Shown: in pieces, positions 44,719-56,510 of the stretch | How positions within the stretch are numbered: the first letter of the stretch is position 1 | Layout of the letters: the number at the start of each line of letters is the position of its first letter | NCBI GenBank assembly: GCA_023897205.1 | Contig: JAHWDD010000001.1 | Location: 5,208,001-5,272,000, forward strand | Direction: 5' to 3' | Source: Exophiala sp. HKRS030 | Taxonomy: Eukaryota > Ascomycota > Eurotiomycetes > Chaetothyriales > Herpotrichiellaceae | Length of the DNA stretch: 64,000 nt | Translations under genes and position numbers: made by a program | The notes under the pieces: generated by a model | The model's input: the letters and a program-made list of their open reading frames with translations, nothing else | What the model was told of the DNA's origin: nothing | Databases searched by the model: none

Positions 44719-45837
44719 ATGATGCCCACGATGCAACCGGCGTCGGCGGCAATAAATCCATCGCCGCCCGCGACGGCTTCATTTTCTTCTTCTCTTGCTG
44801 CAGACAGCAACCAGCCGACTCTCCTCAGTCTGCCACCCGAGGTGAGAAATTTGATCTACCGCTTCGCTTTCCAACAACCCGAGCCTTTGCGCCTACGATG
44901 CCCCTCGCAACGACGGTTACGCCCATCGCGACCGCCTAAGGACGACCCTCGGGCCTTTCTGGATACCTGCCACCTCGTGCGCTCCGAGGCTTTGTGCTTG
45001 TACTACAGTCTCAACTCGCTTGTTTTTCGCTCGACTGAACATTTGCTGTCGTTCATCGCCGACCCCGAAATCCACCCATGCATCAAATCCTCTCTCGCCC
45101 ACGTCGCCGTCGATTTTGGTGACGCGACCGACGCCGACTCCATCCTCAAAGACCACATCGTCCTCGTCGACACGTGCGTGGGCAGCTTGCCGCGCCTGAA
45201 GGCCCTGGAAACCCGCTTCTACGCGCGCACGATGGACTCGTGCTCGTTGCAGCATTTTCAAACTCTGGCCCTCGCGCTGGACGGTCTCGACGCCGAGATG
45301 AACGCCTCGCCCTCTCCGAGATCGTCTCGCTCGTCGCGCAGTTCTCGACAAAGTTCGCGACAGAGTTCCATTTCGAGCCGCGCGACGTCGCCCGTCTCCG
45401 AGGCCAGCAGCATCTGTTCCAGTCCGATGGAACTGGTTTGCGAGCCCGAGTCGATCAAGCCTGTATCCGAACAGCCCGAGCCAGAGTTCGACATGTCGGC
45501 AATCCAGGCCGAAGTGCTGGAACAGTATTGTTTCACCCCTTCGGCAGCGGTGGCCTTTGCCTCGTCCAAGCTCAAGTTCTCCGTCGCCGCGTCTTCGCAC
45601 GTCTACCCCGGCGCCAAGCACGATAAACTAATATGTTACAATCTCCGCATCAGCGCCGACGGGGTTCGTAGCGCCCTGGGTGACGCGAAGGAGGCTGTCG
45701 AACAGCGCCTTGAGCGTGTCGGCATGCTTCCTAGACGGCTCAGTGAGATGTACGACGTCGCTGCCGACGGTGGATTTCATCAACGCGTACGCGCCACCCT
45801 CGCCTCTTGTGCTAGGATTGATGTCGGCGTGTCGTGA
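44719..45837 (+). CDS. 2EXR/F-box-like domain protein
   Basis: Predicted 372-aa single-exon protein. The stretch LLSLPPEVRNLIYRFAF at about residues 35-51, followed by LDTCHLVRSEALCLYYSLNSLVF, is the typical start of the large fungal 2EXR/F-box-like family, thought to mediate protein interactions. A Ser/Arg-rich linker (SSRSSRQSSRQSS pattern) and an acidic stretch divide it from a more structured C-terminus. Coding GC is high, giving long reverse-strand shadows. No partner or pathway can be named. Two adjacent ATGs could start it. Confidence 0.8.
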   Translation: MMPTMQPASAAINPSPPATASFSSSLAADSNQPTLLSLPPEVRNLIYRFAFQQPEPLRLRCPSQRRLRPSRPPKDDPRAFLDTCHLVRSEALCLYYSLNSLVFRSTEHLLSFIADPEIHPCIKSSLAHVAVDFGDATDADSILKDHIVLVDTCVGSLPRLKALETRFYARTMDSCSLQHFQTLALALDGLDAEMNASPSPRSSRSSRSSRQSSRQSSISSRATSPVSEASSICSSPMELVCEPESIKPVSEQPEPEFDMSAIQAEVLEQYCFTPSAAVAFASSKLKFSVAASSHVYPGAKHDKLICYNLRISADGVRSALGDAKEAVEQRLERVGMLPRRLSEMYDVAADGGFHQRVRATLASCARIDVGVS

Positions 45838-46849
45838 AGCCTTGATTATACATCAACATCAAAACAATACCCGACCGGAGTTCCAATCTGTCACTTCTCC
45901 GTGCTTGGAGTTTCGACATTCCCGGAGCCATTGGTCACAGCCTCGAAAATTCTCGGGGGCCAAAAACAGCAACTGCGCCGTCTTCGAGACATGACATTCA
46001 GAACTCGCGGGGGGCCTTGGATACCCGATATCTGGGTTCTGGCCCCCGCGAGGCTGAATGAAAAGCTAATCGCCAAGTGCCAAGTTGCCAAAATCTCAGG
46101 CCACCCTCAAGGCAAACTGAAAACTCTCTGGCTCCCCCGACCTCCGACCTCCGTTACTCCGTGGTGGGGTGGGTTGTTGTCGTTGTGGTGTTGTCTTTTT
46201 CGGTGATGGGGGCTGAGAAAAAGAAAAGTCCGGACAAGGGTTTTTTTTAATTAGCTCAGCCCTGGCATGATCGACCGCAAGGAACAAGGCGAGATTTACA
46301 ACACCACCAAAAGAGGCAATAATGGCCAAGTGCCAGTCCTCGTACTCGTACTCGTATTATTGCGGAGTACGGAGGATCTTGTACAGCTGTTTCTCTGTCC
46401 TTATACTTCCTGACGATTCTCCTAGTCGTCCTTTCTTGTTTCTCACGGGGAGGGAGATTTTTTTTAATTGGTTTCTTTTTTCAGATACCCTCTACACGGA
46501 ACCAGGACTCTTTTTACTGTATGTAATTCATAGTGGTAGTACCTTTTCAAGGTTTTACGAGATGACGAAAATGAGATATGATCATGACCTGCCTGCTTAC
46601 ATCTTTCTTCTGTTCCCTCTAGTTTTCTGACCTTTTCTTTCGGGTTGTCAAAATATTCGCGGAATAGGTATATGAGTTATCATAGTCAGTGGCAACTAAG
46701 GCATCCCAAATTCATTCGCGGAGTAGGGAAGACGGACAATAAATAGCCTCGGGTCATCGTCTTCAATCTCCATGATGGACATTTACCGTCGGTTTTTGTT
46801 CACGACAGAGAGGATCGTCCGGATACGTACAGACTATCTGTCATCGACC
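45838..46849. other. Intergenic, 1.0 kb, convergent
   Basis: Contains poly-T runs (46240-46250, 46459-46480), a CTCGTACTCGTA microrepeat near 46340 and the partial dispersed motif GGAGTACGGAG at 46363-46373. A 102-codon frame at 46322-46630 lacks any family features. Confidence 0.5.
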
Positions 46850-47704
46850 CTATTGACTAGGGGCCACCTTTCTCGAGGCTAGATGACCCAGAGTCTCTTC
46901 CAGTCTTTTCCACGCATCCTCGACCATATCCGGGATGTCGACGTGAGCGATGAAATGTCTACCTTTGGGACCATAACCGTTCTCGTCATCTCTCAGGCGC
47001 GGGACTTCCCCCAACAACAAATCCGTGAATCTCGACCAACTCCAAAGCTCTGATTCTTGAATCCCCGGTACTTGAAAATGTGATTGTTTGCTCGTCTCGT
47101 CCACTGTCACTCGAGGGACAAATGTCGGACATGCTGAGAATATCGGTGATGGTGAAACATCGGCGTACGCTCTTTTGAATGAAGCGACGGTCCGTAACGA
47201 CATGGTAGGATCTTGAACGATGATGAATGATTTTGGGTTTGAAACGCCATGAGCTTCGAGAACCTTGCGAGTTTCTGTCGCATTGGATCCGCAATTGGTC
47301 GACTCGTCCTCGACGATAAGCCTCAGAGTCCCTACTGAGTTCTGAACGTGGTCATTGACACCTGGGTAGAATCGTTTCATCACAAGTTGAAGCACTCTGG
47401 CTTCCGGCATGCCTTGGATATTGGGTGATAACGAGTGGTACTTGGTACTGTTCCTCACTGATTCGTATAAGAATTTGGTCGAATGGCCAATCCCACCGCA
47501 AATCACGACCGTTCTGGCCAACTCGGGTCCCCGTTTCTCCAAGGTCGAAAACACCTCGTGGGCAATAGGTAATATAGAGTTGCCGCAGAATACCAAGACG
47601 TCAGCAGGTTCGCATGTCGACAGTGAGGAGATGTCTTCGCAAGAAATGAACTCCGCAACCGTGTTGATGTCCGCTGTGGTGGAAGCGGAGTATTCTTGAT
47701 CCAT
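46850..47704 (-). CDS. DUF218/YdcF-like protein
   Basis: Predicted 284-aa intronless protein of the DUF218 family, whose bacterial member YdcF binds S-adenosylmethionine and has no firmly known role. Strong YdcF-like blocks run along the whole length: CGGIGHSTKFLYES, EDESTNCGSNA, IVQDPTMSLRTVASFKR, GEVPRLRDDENGYGPKG and HFIAHVDIPDMVEDAWKRL. The start is the ATG of MDQEYSAS; the frame upstream begins with TTG. The near-bacterial motif conservation and lack of introns in an intron-rich neighbourhood suggest a bacterial origin, though a fungal phylogeny would be needed to decide. Confidence 0.88.
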   Translation of the reverse strand: MDQEYSASTTADINTVAEFISCEDISSLSTCEPADVLVFCGNSILPIAHEVFSTLEKRGPELARTVVICGGIGHSTKFLYESVRNSTKYHSLSPNIQGMPEARVLQLVMKRFYPGVNDHVQNSVGTLRLIVEDESTNCGSNATETRKVLEAHGVSNPKSFIIVQDPTMSLRTVASFKRAYADVSPSPIFSACPTFVPRVTVDETSKQSHFQVPGIQESELWSWSRFTDLLLGEVPRLRDDENGYGPKGRHFIAHVDIPDMVEDAWKRLEETLGHLASRKVAPSQ

Positions 47705-48587
47705 CCTGTTCAATCAATGGTCCGGATGTTCTCTGCTACAGTCCGAGATTCACGCAAGCAAGAATGAACCGCTTCGAAGCGTCTACCCGTGTCTCATGCA
47801 GGGTCCAGCACAGTCCTACTCACAACGATGATCTGGGAAGTGAGGAATGTGTCCTACTCGGATAAAACACTCTTTCAAATGATCAGCATTATTGCCAGAA
47901 CATTTTCTGACCTGAGTGATGAAAATACGAGTATGGGTCAAAGGTGTGGATGTGTGCAAGGGCCCGCATGTGCTTGGTTTACATGTGTCTCTGGTTCACC
48001 GTAATCATTCATACTGGTTCGTCAACGATAGCTTCACCATCAGCTTGCATATGAAAGGATCAACTTTTGCTCAGGGTCATTCGGTGGTCGATGAGGTAAA
48101 TTCACCGTATAGACCTGGAGTCAATAAGAAGCCTAGTACTTCGTAAAGCTATCACTTCGTCTCTACCGTACTCGTACTCGTATTCCCGCCCACAAATGGT
48201 TTAGTCATCAGGACGACCCTCACGTGACTCGGTTCTTAGTATGAGCCGACGCTAGTCCATTCCTGGGAATCCCGTCATCCTCTCTCCCTTCGTCGCTCGG
48301 CTGGAACAATCTTCACTTTGGACCGACATTGAACTCATGACTCGGATTCTCTCCGGTTTTCCATGAATCCTTTGTCGGTCTGGTTGTCTGTAGACTGGAA
48401 ATCGCTGTGGTGTTGTGTCATCAAAACTTCATCCCGTGTTACTGGCCGCGCATAAGCCGTACAGTGAGAAAAGTTGACAGACTTTGACCGAAGTTGTGCC
48501 ACTCTGAATCAGTCATTTTCGCATCACCACTTTAGGCTTTGTTAAATCAGGCAACCATTTTGAGAATTGTTCTTGTTCTGTTGCAAA
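47705..48587. promoter_or_regulatory. Divergent intergenic region, DUF218 / Zn2Cys6 regulator
   Basis: 883 bp between opposite start codons. A CCGTACTCGTACTCGTATT microrepeat is near 48166-48185. No gene seen. Confidence 0.4.
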
Positions 48588-50862
48588 ATGGCAGTGGATA
48601 AGCCCCTCCCGGTCGAGACACTTCTACCCTTCAACTCCAATCGTTCACCAAGCAACTTCTCTTACACTTCGAGGCCACAGCCCCAGGAATTGCGCATGGA
48701 CAGTCAATCGCCTGTAAGTGCCGAGGAAGACGATGGCACGGAGAACGAGGCCGAGCGACCAAAACGTCAGAAGCGATCCAGAGCCTGTGTGGCATGTCGA
48801 AATATGAAGATACGATGTCTCCCCGTCGAAGGTCAAGAAGCATGTCTTGCTTGTTCCAAGGTCAATCGAGACTGCGTCATGCCGGGACCTCCGCGCAAAC
48901 GCCAAAAGACCGTTCACAAGGTGGCCGAGCTGGAAAAGAAGATCAACGCCCTGACTGATGCCCTTCTTGCCAAGCAGCAAGCCGAACCATCTCCACCGAC
49001 AACATCACCGGAGAAGGAACAGACAACCAGCGCGAGTTCGGCGCCATCTGCGATTGAAGAAACCTCCAACAGTGGAGGTGATTCCTGGGCCTCCAAGCCC
49101 CCTGTGAACCTCGATGAACCTCGCCCCCATCCCGTGGATTCAAACACCGCCTGCCCATTTTCATCCATCACTGCTGTCAAGGATGACTATGTCGATGTTG
49201 TTGACCGCGGGATGGTGTCCCTGGAATCGGCCACGACTTTGTTCAACCATTGGAAGCAGCACATGTCGCAGGGTTGTCCCATAACTCTTTGCCCCGCAGG
49301 GATCCAAGCACACACCATACGAACACAACGGCCCATGACATTCCTAGCGATATTGATGGTCGCCAGTTCTGCTATGCTGCCTTCTGTCCAGTCGACACTC
49401 GCGACGGAAGTCGCTCACCAATATGCTCAAAGAGTGTTGTTTCACGGAGAGAGATCTATGGATCTGGTCCAAGCGATGCTTCTCTACTCTCAGTTCTACG
49501 TTCGTCCTCGAACCGCAAAGGATCTGGCGTTTCACCAACTTTCACAAGCCGCCTTGACGATGTGTTACGATTTGGGGATTGGGAAGAGATCGAGGGTGCG
49601 CAGCAAATGGACACCCCAGGAACATCTAGAACTCGCTCGAACATGGCTTGCGGCATGTTGGGCAAATATTTCGTGTGTTTTATGTGGTCATGACCTCTAT
49701 ATGCCTGACTAACGTTTTTGCAGGGTCTCGACCGTTCTTCGTCTTCCCACCGCCGCCAGGTTTGATGTCCACGCTGAGGAATGTATACAGGTGGTGGAAA
49801 GCAGCCCACATGCGTTGCCCGGCGATAAATGGATGGTTGCACAAGCCAGACTGTCGCGAATCGCTCAAGAAATCTCCGACGCCTTCAACATGTGCGATCC
49901 CGGTGCCGAGTTGAATTTTACAGACGGCAGGACCCAGCATCAACTCAAATATTTCCGTCGACAATTGGATGAATGGGAGAAATCAGTTGATCCCAGTATA
50001 GACAACCGTGAGTGGTTTTGAGCTGGCACAGGTGCTCATTTATTGACGACTTCCAGGTCTGGTCTTACATCAACGATGTAGTATTGATCTTTACATACAC
50101 GAAGTTGCGCTACATTGGGAACACAGCCTCGACGACTGGAAACCGGGGAACATCGACTACGAAAAGAAAGGTCCTGAAACAATTACCTCTCTCCACATCG
50201 ACGCTCTGGCTACTCTCCTGTCCAGCAGCCACAAGCTCCTCGACAACTATCTCTCACTCGAAGTCTCTCGGGCGCGGGCCTTGCCAAATCTGTACATCGT
50301 GTGGAATGCGTATGCGATCGTGATACTCATCAAGATCCACTGGATCGTCTTTGGTCCCGGGTCAAAGGTCAACTCGATATTCGCCTCGGAGATCAAGACC
50401 GACTATTACCTGGACTCGATCACCAGCAAGGTCGTTCAGATCACGGCAGAAGGACGGTGCCCGTGCGCCGAGGCGTTTGGGTTTGTGTTCAAGAAATTGA
50501 AAACGTGGCACCAGCATCTCGGAGGCATGAATTCGGACGACGAGCAAGCGCAGGACGTCGAGGCCCGACGACAGCGAAGCGCGCAACTCTTTGGAAGCGA
50601 GCCACTCACGTTCATCCAGACCGTGAGGAAGGAGGAAATGGCGAATCCGGACGCCCAACAGCAACAGGTGTACCCGCCTGCGTCACTTCCTCACCAGCGG
50701 TTCATGATGGCGGATGGACTTCTCGGGACAAACTTGAACGCGGCCTACGATGCAGCCAGCTATGGAAACACGAATTGGGATCAATTCAATTTCAGCACCG
50801 AGGAAATGGACATGTTTGATGTCTACATGTCCAATTCCGGATGGATGGGATATTTGCTGTGA
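48588..50862 (+). CDS. Zn2Cys6 transcription factor with coiled coil (724 aa)
   Basis: Exons 48588-49672, 49724-50007, 50057-50862; phases consistent. The zinc cluster at residues 67-96 (CVACRNMKIRC, CLAC, C) has canonical spacing and follows a basic PKRQKRSR stretch. A heptad segment VAELEKKINALTDALLAKQQ at about 113-132 suggests a dimerisation coiled coil. The middle region contains MTFLAILMVASSAMLP, ALTMCYDLGIGKR and ARTWLAACWANISVSTVLRLP, the last split by intron 1 (ACTAAC branch). The overall layout recalls Leu3/War1-like regulators. The C-terminus is Gln/Asn-rich and acidic. Target genes cannot be deduced. Confidence 0.9.
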
Positions 50863-51039
50863 TGAGGAATTGCCGAGACTGAATAACACCGTTGAACAAG
50901 GTTATACTTTGACAATGTGCTGTTGATCCGATGATTATTACGATCACCACGCAGCGAACGCTCTTCAAAAAGACGTGCAAAAAAAAAAGAACACCCAAAC
51001 GACAATCCGAACTCCATCCCACAGACCAAAAAAACAAAC

Positions 51040-51615
51040 TCAGCACCAACCAATGATTCCTTCGCCCAGGATACGTTTACTTCCTTGATCGAATACCGAT
51101 ACCGCCCTGCCGACGATCCCATCACCTCCAACGCCCAGGTTTAGCCGCACGTTTCCTGTTCTCGAGGTGGCGGCGAGCGTGTCGATGATGAAAGAGTGCA
51201 AGATGGGATTGTTTGGAGTGTCCTCTTCCTCTTCGGAATCCGAGCCAGAATCACTCCCGGCCCCGGATGACCATGATTGGGTTGTTGGAAAAGAGGAGGA
51301 CAAAGGTTGGCCATATTTGCTATTTCCACGCATTCATTGTCAGTCGAGTTCCGATTTGTTTGCCGGATGGGGGCTGGGAAGGATGGTGACCAAAATCAAG
51401 ACTTACTGGATCCTGAGGTTCAAAAATCCCCTTCCGCAACTGCCGCCGTTGGTGGTGTCTTTCTCGCCTTCAAACGTCGACGTGGTGGCTCCTGGGGTCT
51501 TGTTCGACAGGCGTAACCTTCCTCGAAAGGCAGAATTCGCTTGTGCGTTTGGATGAATGACGGCCACGAGGTCGCCGGATTCAGGGGCAGGAGGAAGATG
51601 TGAATCTCCACACAT
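51040..51615 (-). CDS. Hypothetical small acidic protein, 2 exons
   Basis: Predicted 162 aa. Exons 51615-51407 and 51319-51040; GTAAGT...ATAG intron of 87 bp, joined phases divisible by three. The protein has an N-terminal MCGDSHLPPAPESGD, a central SDSGSDSEEEED acidic patch and a C-terminal FIIDTLAATSRTGNVRLNL...GRAVSVFDQGSK. I recognise no family. Two ORFs in different frames joined by a good intron argue for a gene, but it could still be spurious. Confidence 0.45.
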
Positions 51616-52570
51616 TTTTTTTTCCTGCGGTTGGTTTTTGTTTTTATTTGTCGATGGTTATACGACTGAGCTATACAAAAGTTCTCGTGTCGATCAGTGG
51701 TGGTCGAAGTTGTGAGGGAGATGTGGTGGCTGAAGATGTGTGTAATGATGTGCGGGAAAGTAAAGAGAGAAGAAGATGGTGACGAGTATGATGTTCAAGT
51801 TTAGATGCTTGTGTCTGTGTGTGAGATTATTTATCGATGTGCTTTCATCGAGATATCCTAGACGTTGGGTGGGACGGTTTGTCGACCTTTATGTGTACCT
51901 CAAGTGACTCGGTGTCTATGTGATGGAAAAGGAATAACATGCTCTCACTCCTCTCAATTTCATGGGATCCGGACGGAATGGGGAAAATAACATGCTCAAT
52001 ATAACCCCCGTACTTGTTCACGTGGTTGGAATGGTCCTCTATTTTGGTCTCAAGGTCCTCAGTTGCTCTGTTTGGGTTATTACAAGTACAATGGCTTGGC
52101 TGAGCCGAAAGCCTCGAAATGAGATGAAAAAAATGTGCTCATGATCGCGGTCGCAGAAGGCTGTATGTACGAGCAAGTTATTTCTCAGGAAATTGCGGAG
52201 TACGGGGGATTTTCAGAACAATAATCAAATCCTGAAGTCCGACGTATGTTGAGCACGTTTTTTAATGTCGAGGCGCTGAGCGACGAAACTATTGAGTGAG
52301 CAAGTTTTGATCCAGAACGAATTGAAGTGGGCTGTGTTTTGTTTCTTCTCTCCCGGTCGCCGAAATTGAGATTGACCCGCAGATCACGTGTCGCTTCTTG
52401 GAACAGGTCTTATACTCCTTGTACTCCGTAGTAGAGACCAAGCCTTGAATTCCTTTACCTTTGCCTATTCCTCTCATTTCGCTCAATACAAGGTGATGGC
52501 TTGATGACATTGGTCATTATGTGTTGCTTGCGTGCTGGAATACAAGATACGCGGTTCCCCGGCGTTACCC
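51616..52570. other. Intergenic, 955 bp
   Basis: Contains an exact TACTCCGTA at 52422-52430 and a partial copy (GGAGTACGG) at 52197-52205. No gene seen. Confidence 0.5.
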
Positions 52571-53531
52571 TCAGGTATCCATCGCCACAGCCATTGCACC
52601 GACAACAGTTCCAACCACCAACACAGCCGTACGGACACTGTTGTGCCACATCCATCGACGTACGAGATTGGCGGTGGTAAAAGTTCGATCTCTCTCTACG
52701 CTTCGTCTCTCGTTGAAGGCGTACGTGAGTGCCATGACGGAGGGGACGTGGGGGCCTGCGAGGCGCTCTGCACGTCTCGAGAGGGCACCGTTTGTCCTTC
52801 GGAGAAAGGTGAGTGCGTAAGGAACCCCTGACGCGTTGAGGATCGCGGCGAGAATGTATAGAGTTCGTATGAGAGAGGAAGAGGAGGATGATGGTGCTGC
52901 TGTGACGTGGCCAATGCGGTGGAGTTTGTCAGTTGAAATCACCCTTTTCGTAATGCCGGTAGGAGTGACATTGGGATCATGACGATACTTTGTACGGGAC
53001 GAAGAGGCAGAAAATCATGCATATAAGAAAAGACAAGGCAAAGTAAGAAATGGTTGAAACTGACCTTGATAAGCCAAATACCCAAAACTCAACGCATTGA
53101 TAAGACACAGAGGTCTCGAAACCTATAACGGGAAAGCAATTCTCAACCCTCAAATCCATACGAATACAATACGGCAGATGCCACGGCCCGGTGACATTGT
53201 CATCGATCGACACAGTCCTGGAAAAGCTCACATAAAACCCGTCGAGGTATATCTCACGCCACTGTTTGGCCATCAATGCTTCCCCAGGGGCAAAGAGGAT
53301 CGCCGGGACCGCCGCATGGGACAAAGACCATGTGTATCCTACATTTTTGTTCCGAATACGAATCAGTCGGGCTGATTACAAGTAGGATGGTGGTGGTGGT
53401 GGTGGGATTTGTGAGAACCATCAGGTGACAATGGGGCGGAGAACGGTTTATCAGAAAAGAACAAAATTTTTACCAGCAAAGATTCCAGATGAAGTCAATC
53501 CAGCCACTTTGGCGATTGTGATGGCTTCCAT
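52571..53531 (-). CDS. DUF1772 (anthrone-oxygenase-like) membrane protein, 4 exons
   Basis: Predicted 183 aa. Exons 53531-53474, 53338-53232, 53122-53065, 52899-52571; phases agree throughout. The assembled product shows the DUF1772 pattern: SGIFAGYTWSLSHAAVPAIL, LMAKQWREIYLDGFY, ALSFGYLAYQ, RTLYILAAILNASGVPYALTFL and ANLVRRWMWHNSVRTAVLVVG. It should have four hydrophobic helices. Family members include anthrone oxygenases of polyketide pathways, but most are of unknown function and no polyketide synthase is near. Acceptor 52900 was chosen because it has an AACTGAC branch site and keeps frame. Confidence 0.82.
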
Positions 53532-55001
53532 GGTTTGTCGTCGACAAAAATGATTGACTTGATTTACACAAGACCAATCTTGACAATAGTGTGTATCGAC
53601 GGAAGCGTCCTGTGTGCTCCGTACTGTTGACTTCTTGACAAGGCTGGAAGGCAGGGCAATAATTGGGTAATAATGAAGGCAAGGCAGACACTTTTTTTTA
53701 TAATGGACAATTTTGTTTCACTTCAACCTTCCGTACGATCCGAAAGAAAAGAAAAGAAAAGAGAGTCAAGGGCCATGAAATATTTAAACAGGGTTGAGGC
53801 TGACATTTACAGTAAGTTTTTATGTACAGTAGGTTGCAGTCTATGGCGTGAAATTAGGTATCTGGCCCCCTCCCGCCCTTCCTGGCACGGAATGAGGTTG
53901 CGACTGTGTCTACAGTAATACTCCGTACTCTATCGAGGAAAAACGTGTATGGCAGGGATAGATTAAAATTGGGCGCCGGCGGTACGCCGTAAGCAAAGGA
54001 GTCAAAACCTACGGATACCTATCTAGGTACCTAGTTGGCGTAAGTTTATGGCCGGAACCCTTGATGACCAAAGGTATTTTAATTACTGTGTATACGGAGT
54101 ACACCCGTACGTTTGGTGGTTAGTTTGCACCCCTACTTTGTACTATGTACTAATGGTCAGGCTGATTACGCAAAGGTACAGTTGAAAATGTTACTGTGAA
54201 GGTGCCGAAGAAACCAAAAGGATCGAGATCTGGCCCCCACCTTCATGGCCCCTCCCTTTTCAATGACCTACTGTACCCAGAAAGTCATAGATATATGCGT
54301 GGGACAAAATAGAAAAGGGACAATGGGTTTGGGATATCTCAAGACCACCAACTCGTAATCGATGATGACAACAAGTAAAATGTGTATTCCGTACGATTGA
54401 GGGATATTCGACACCACGAACGGGAGGAAAATGAAGTGTGTTGAATGATAGTCCCTTAATGGTCCTATTCTGTAGTTGTGTGCTGCGCGCTGTGTTCATA
54501 TGCAATCCACGTTGACGATTAGGTCTACACCAACAAATTCCATGACTGTATCCTGAGCAATTCTTATCGTCCCTGGCCATCCCGTCCGCCGGAGCATAAC
54601 CAACGAAAAGGTCCAAAGATGTCTTCATAATCCAACAAGACTTTCGTTGATCCAAGCAAGCCCTAAATTCTGCATTCGTGAATACTGCGATACTTGGTTC
54701 ACTCGTATGCCGACTTTCATGTCATCGGGGGAGAGTGATGAGGGACGCCATTCCAAAGGCTTTTGGTTCCTGACCACAGAATGGCTGACCATGAGCCACG
54801 GCCACTGATCGACGACTAGACCAGATGTATTATGATTCATGCCTTCCCATGAATAGCATGGTTCGTTTCTGACTCGAAGATTGTACAATTATCAAAATAT
54901 GGCTGATAATCGGATGTCGATGGTCTGGCAGCAGGGATTCGATTTTCTCCGGATGCTGGTCTCCTGAATTTAACGCTATTTGCACAGCTCATGCTGCAAT
55001 C
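53532..55001. other. Intergenic, 1.47 kb
   Basis: Contains the 9-mer TACTCCGTA at 53919-53927 and its reverse complement at 54093-54101, about 170 bp apart. Two minus-strand frames (54888-54625 and 54655-54260) are open but start without ATG or lack family features; they may be remnants. Confidence 0.45.
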
Positions 55002-56510
55002 TCAATCTTTTCGTGTTGGAAGTATTGAATCCTCGCCGGACTTCACTTCAGGCGAAGACTTGCCGGTTGCCACACGTTCGAGCCTCGTCGTTATTTTTCC
55101 AAACACTGGCTCCAGTTTGAGGTTCCAAATTTGACTTGCTACTGCTAGACAAGCTGCCAAAACCATGGTCGCAAAAGCACATTGAAAAAACCCAGGCACA
55201 GGATATCGATTCACATAAAACTCTCTGCCATCTTCACCGGTCTGAACAAAGGGAGTCAATGACTGACCGAGGTGAAGAACCCAGGCAAAAATAGTACGCA
55301 ACAGCATGCCGTGAAGCAGATAGATGGCGAAGCTGACTTTACCAAGCCACTCCAATGGTCTTTGACTGAGAACCCAACGGGCGTGAGGAGAGATGATGAT
55401 GCCAAAAACGAGCACGATTCCACCAAGGGAACCATACATTCGGTCGACACTCTCACCAGGCAGAAACCGGACTCCGAATGCGTGCATCCTCCTTGACCAG
55501 CTGGCCGCATCAGGATAGCCTCCTGGATAAGACATAAGGAAAAGGCCGGTAAGAATAGATGATGGGGAGAGAATATGGGAGACCTTGGAAAGAGCTTCGG
55601 CACCTCCCACAAGACTCATCTCAGCCAGGATGATACCAGCGAAGCAACAAAGTCCAGTCCATGCTGAGAAGTTGTTAGTAATTGATACCCATAGATGATG
55701 GCGCACAACTTACGATCGCCAATAAGCCAGCTCCAGTTCAGGCTCCAGCCTATCAGCACAGACAAAGTGGCAGTCCTCCAAGTTGGGGTCATGGTTGCAG
55801 TCAGAAACAGAGCACTGATGATCATAAAGCTTCCCTGCAGCAGGTATATCAAAGCCCATTGTGGTTGATCATAGGGGTTCTCTGGTCCAAAGGCCCAAGT
55901 TGCCGAGAGACCGCGAAGTAGATCTTGTACGGCTTTCAGCCAGTTTGCGCTTGGCAAGGGCGTGGTGTTGTTCAACCAGAAAGCATCACTCAGTCCTGCC
56001 GTGGAGTACAAACCCATGTTGCAAATGAACCAGCTTATGATGGTTGCCACTGTAGCCGGGAGAACAAGCCGGAAGATGCGACTGAAAGATGATGAGGCCA
56101 ACTTGCTTAGTGTCTTGTCGGCTTGTCCTGACCGAGCCAGACGTAGGGGTGCCAGAGCGTTGACAAAGCCCATGAGAATGAAAAAGATGGCGACCCATGA
56201 GTGTCCGCTAGCAACAAGACGAAACAGTGGTCGCTGAAAGAGTGAAGGAGTTGTGCTCCCCGGTGCGCAACATGGTGGTATTATGCCCCTTGCGTAGCAC
56301 AAAGTCAAGTGTGAACAAACGACCATCATCGCGGCGATGCCTCGCAGACCCTGTTTGCCACACGCGTCAACAACTGAACCTCTGGGAGAGAGTGGACGTA
56401 GCATGACTTACGTGAGCCCATGTTGTATCTTTCAGTACTTCTGCCTTGGCTTCGGTTGACAGGTGAAAGAGTTCTCCATAAGATCTGAGCACACTTCTCA
56501 TCTTCTCCAT
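55002..56510 (-). CDS. Acyltransferase-3 family membrane protein
   Basis: Predicted 465 aa, about ten TM helices. Exons 56510-56412, 56350-55714, 55663-55002; phases consistent. The first intron (61 bp) joins DTTWAH to GLRGIAAMMVVCSHLTL, the usual start of the acyl_transf_3 domain (DGLRG then a conserved His). Other features are GHSWVAIFFILMGFVNA, FSRIFRLVLPATVATIISWF, QPQWALIYLLQGSFMI and EWLGKVSFAIYLLHG. The family transfers acyl groups to carbohydrates or other acceptors in membranes. The ATG of MEKMRSVLRSYG was taken as start. Confidence 0.86.

Noticed and set aside
44917..45621. 234-codon minus-strand frame over the 2EXR/F-box-like gene
   Set aside because: Antisense shadow in a GC-rich coding region; Arg/Gly-biased composition.
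46322..46630. 102-codon plus-strand frame with Phe/Leu/Tyr-rich sequence
   Set aside because: Lies in T-rich intergenic DNA with homopolymers; hydrophobicity follows from base composition.
54260..54888. Two minus-strand frames that could be parts of one gene
   Set aside because: The upstream frame begins without ATG, no convincing intron joins them, and I recognise no family; possibly a decayed gene.
56351..56411. Very short 30-bp intron (acceptor 56382) at the start of the acyltransferase gene
   Set aside because: Too short for splicing; acceptor 56351 gives a 61-bp intron and directly yields the GLRGIAA family start.
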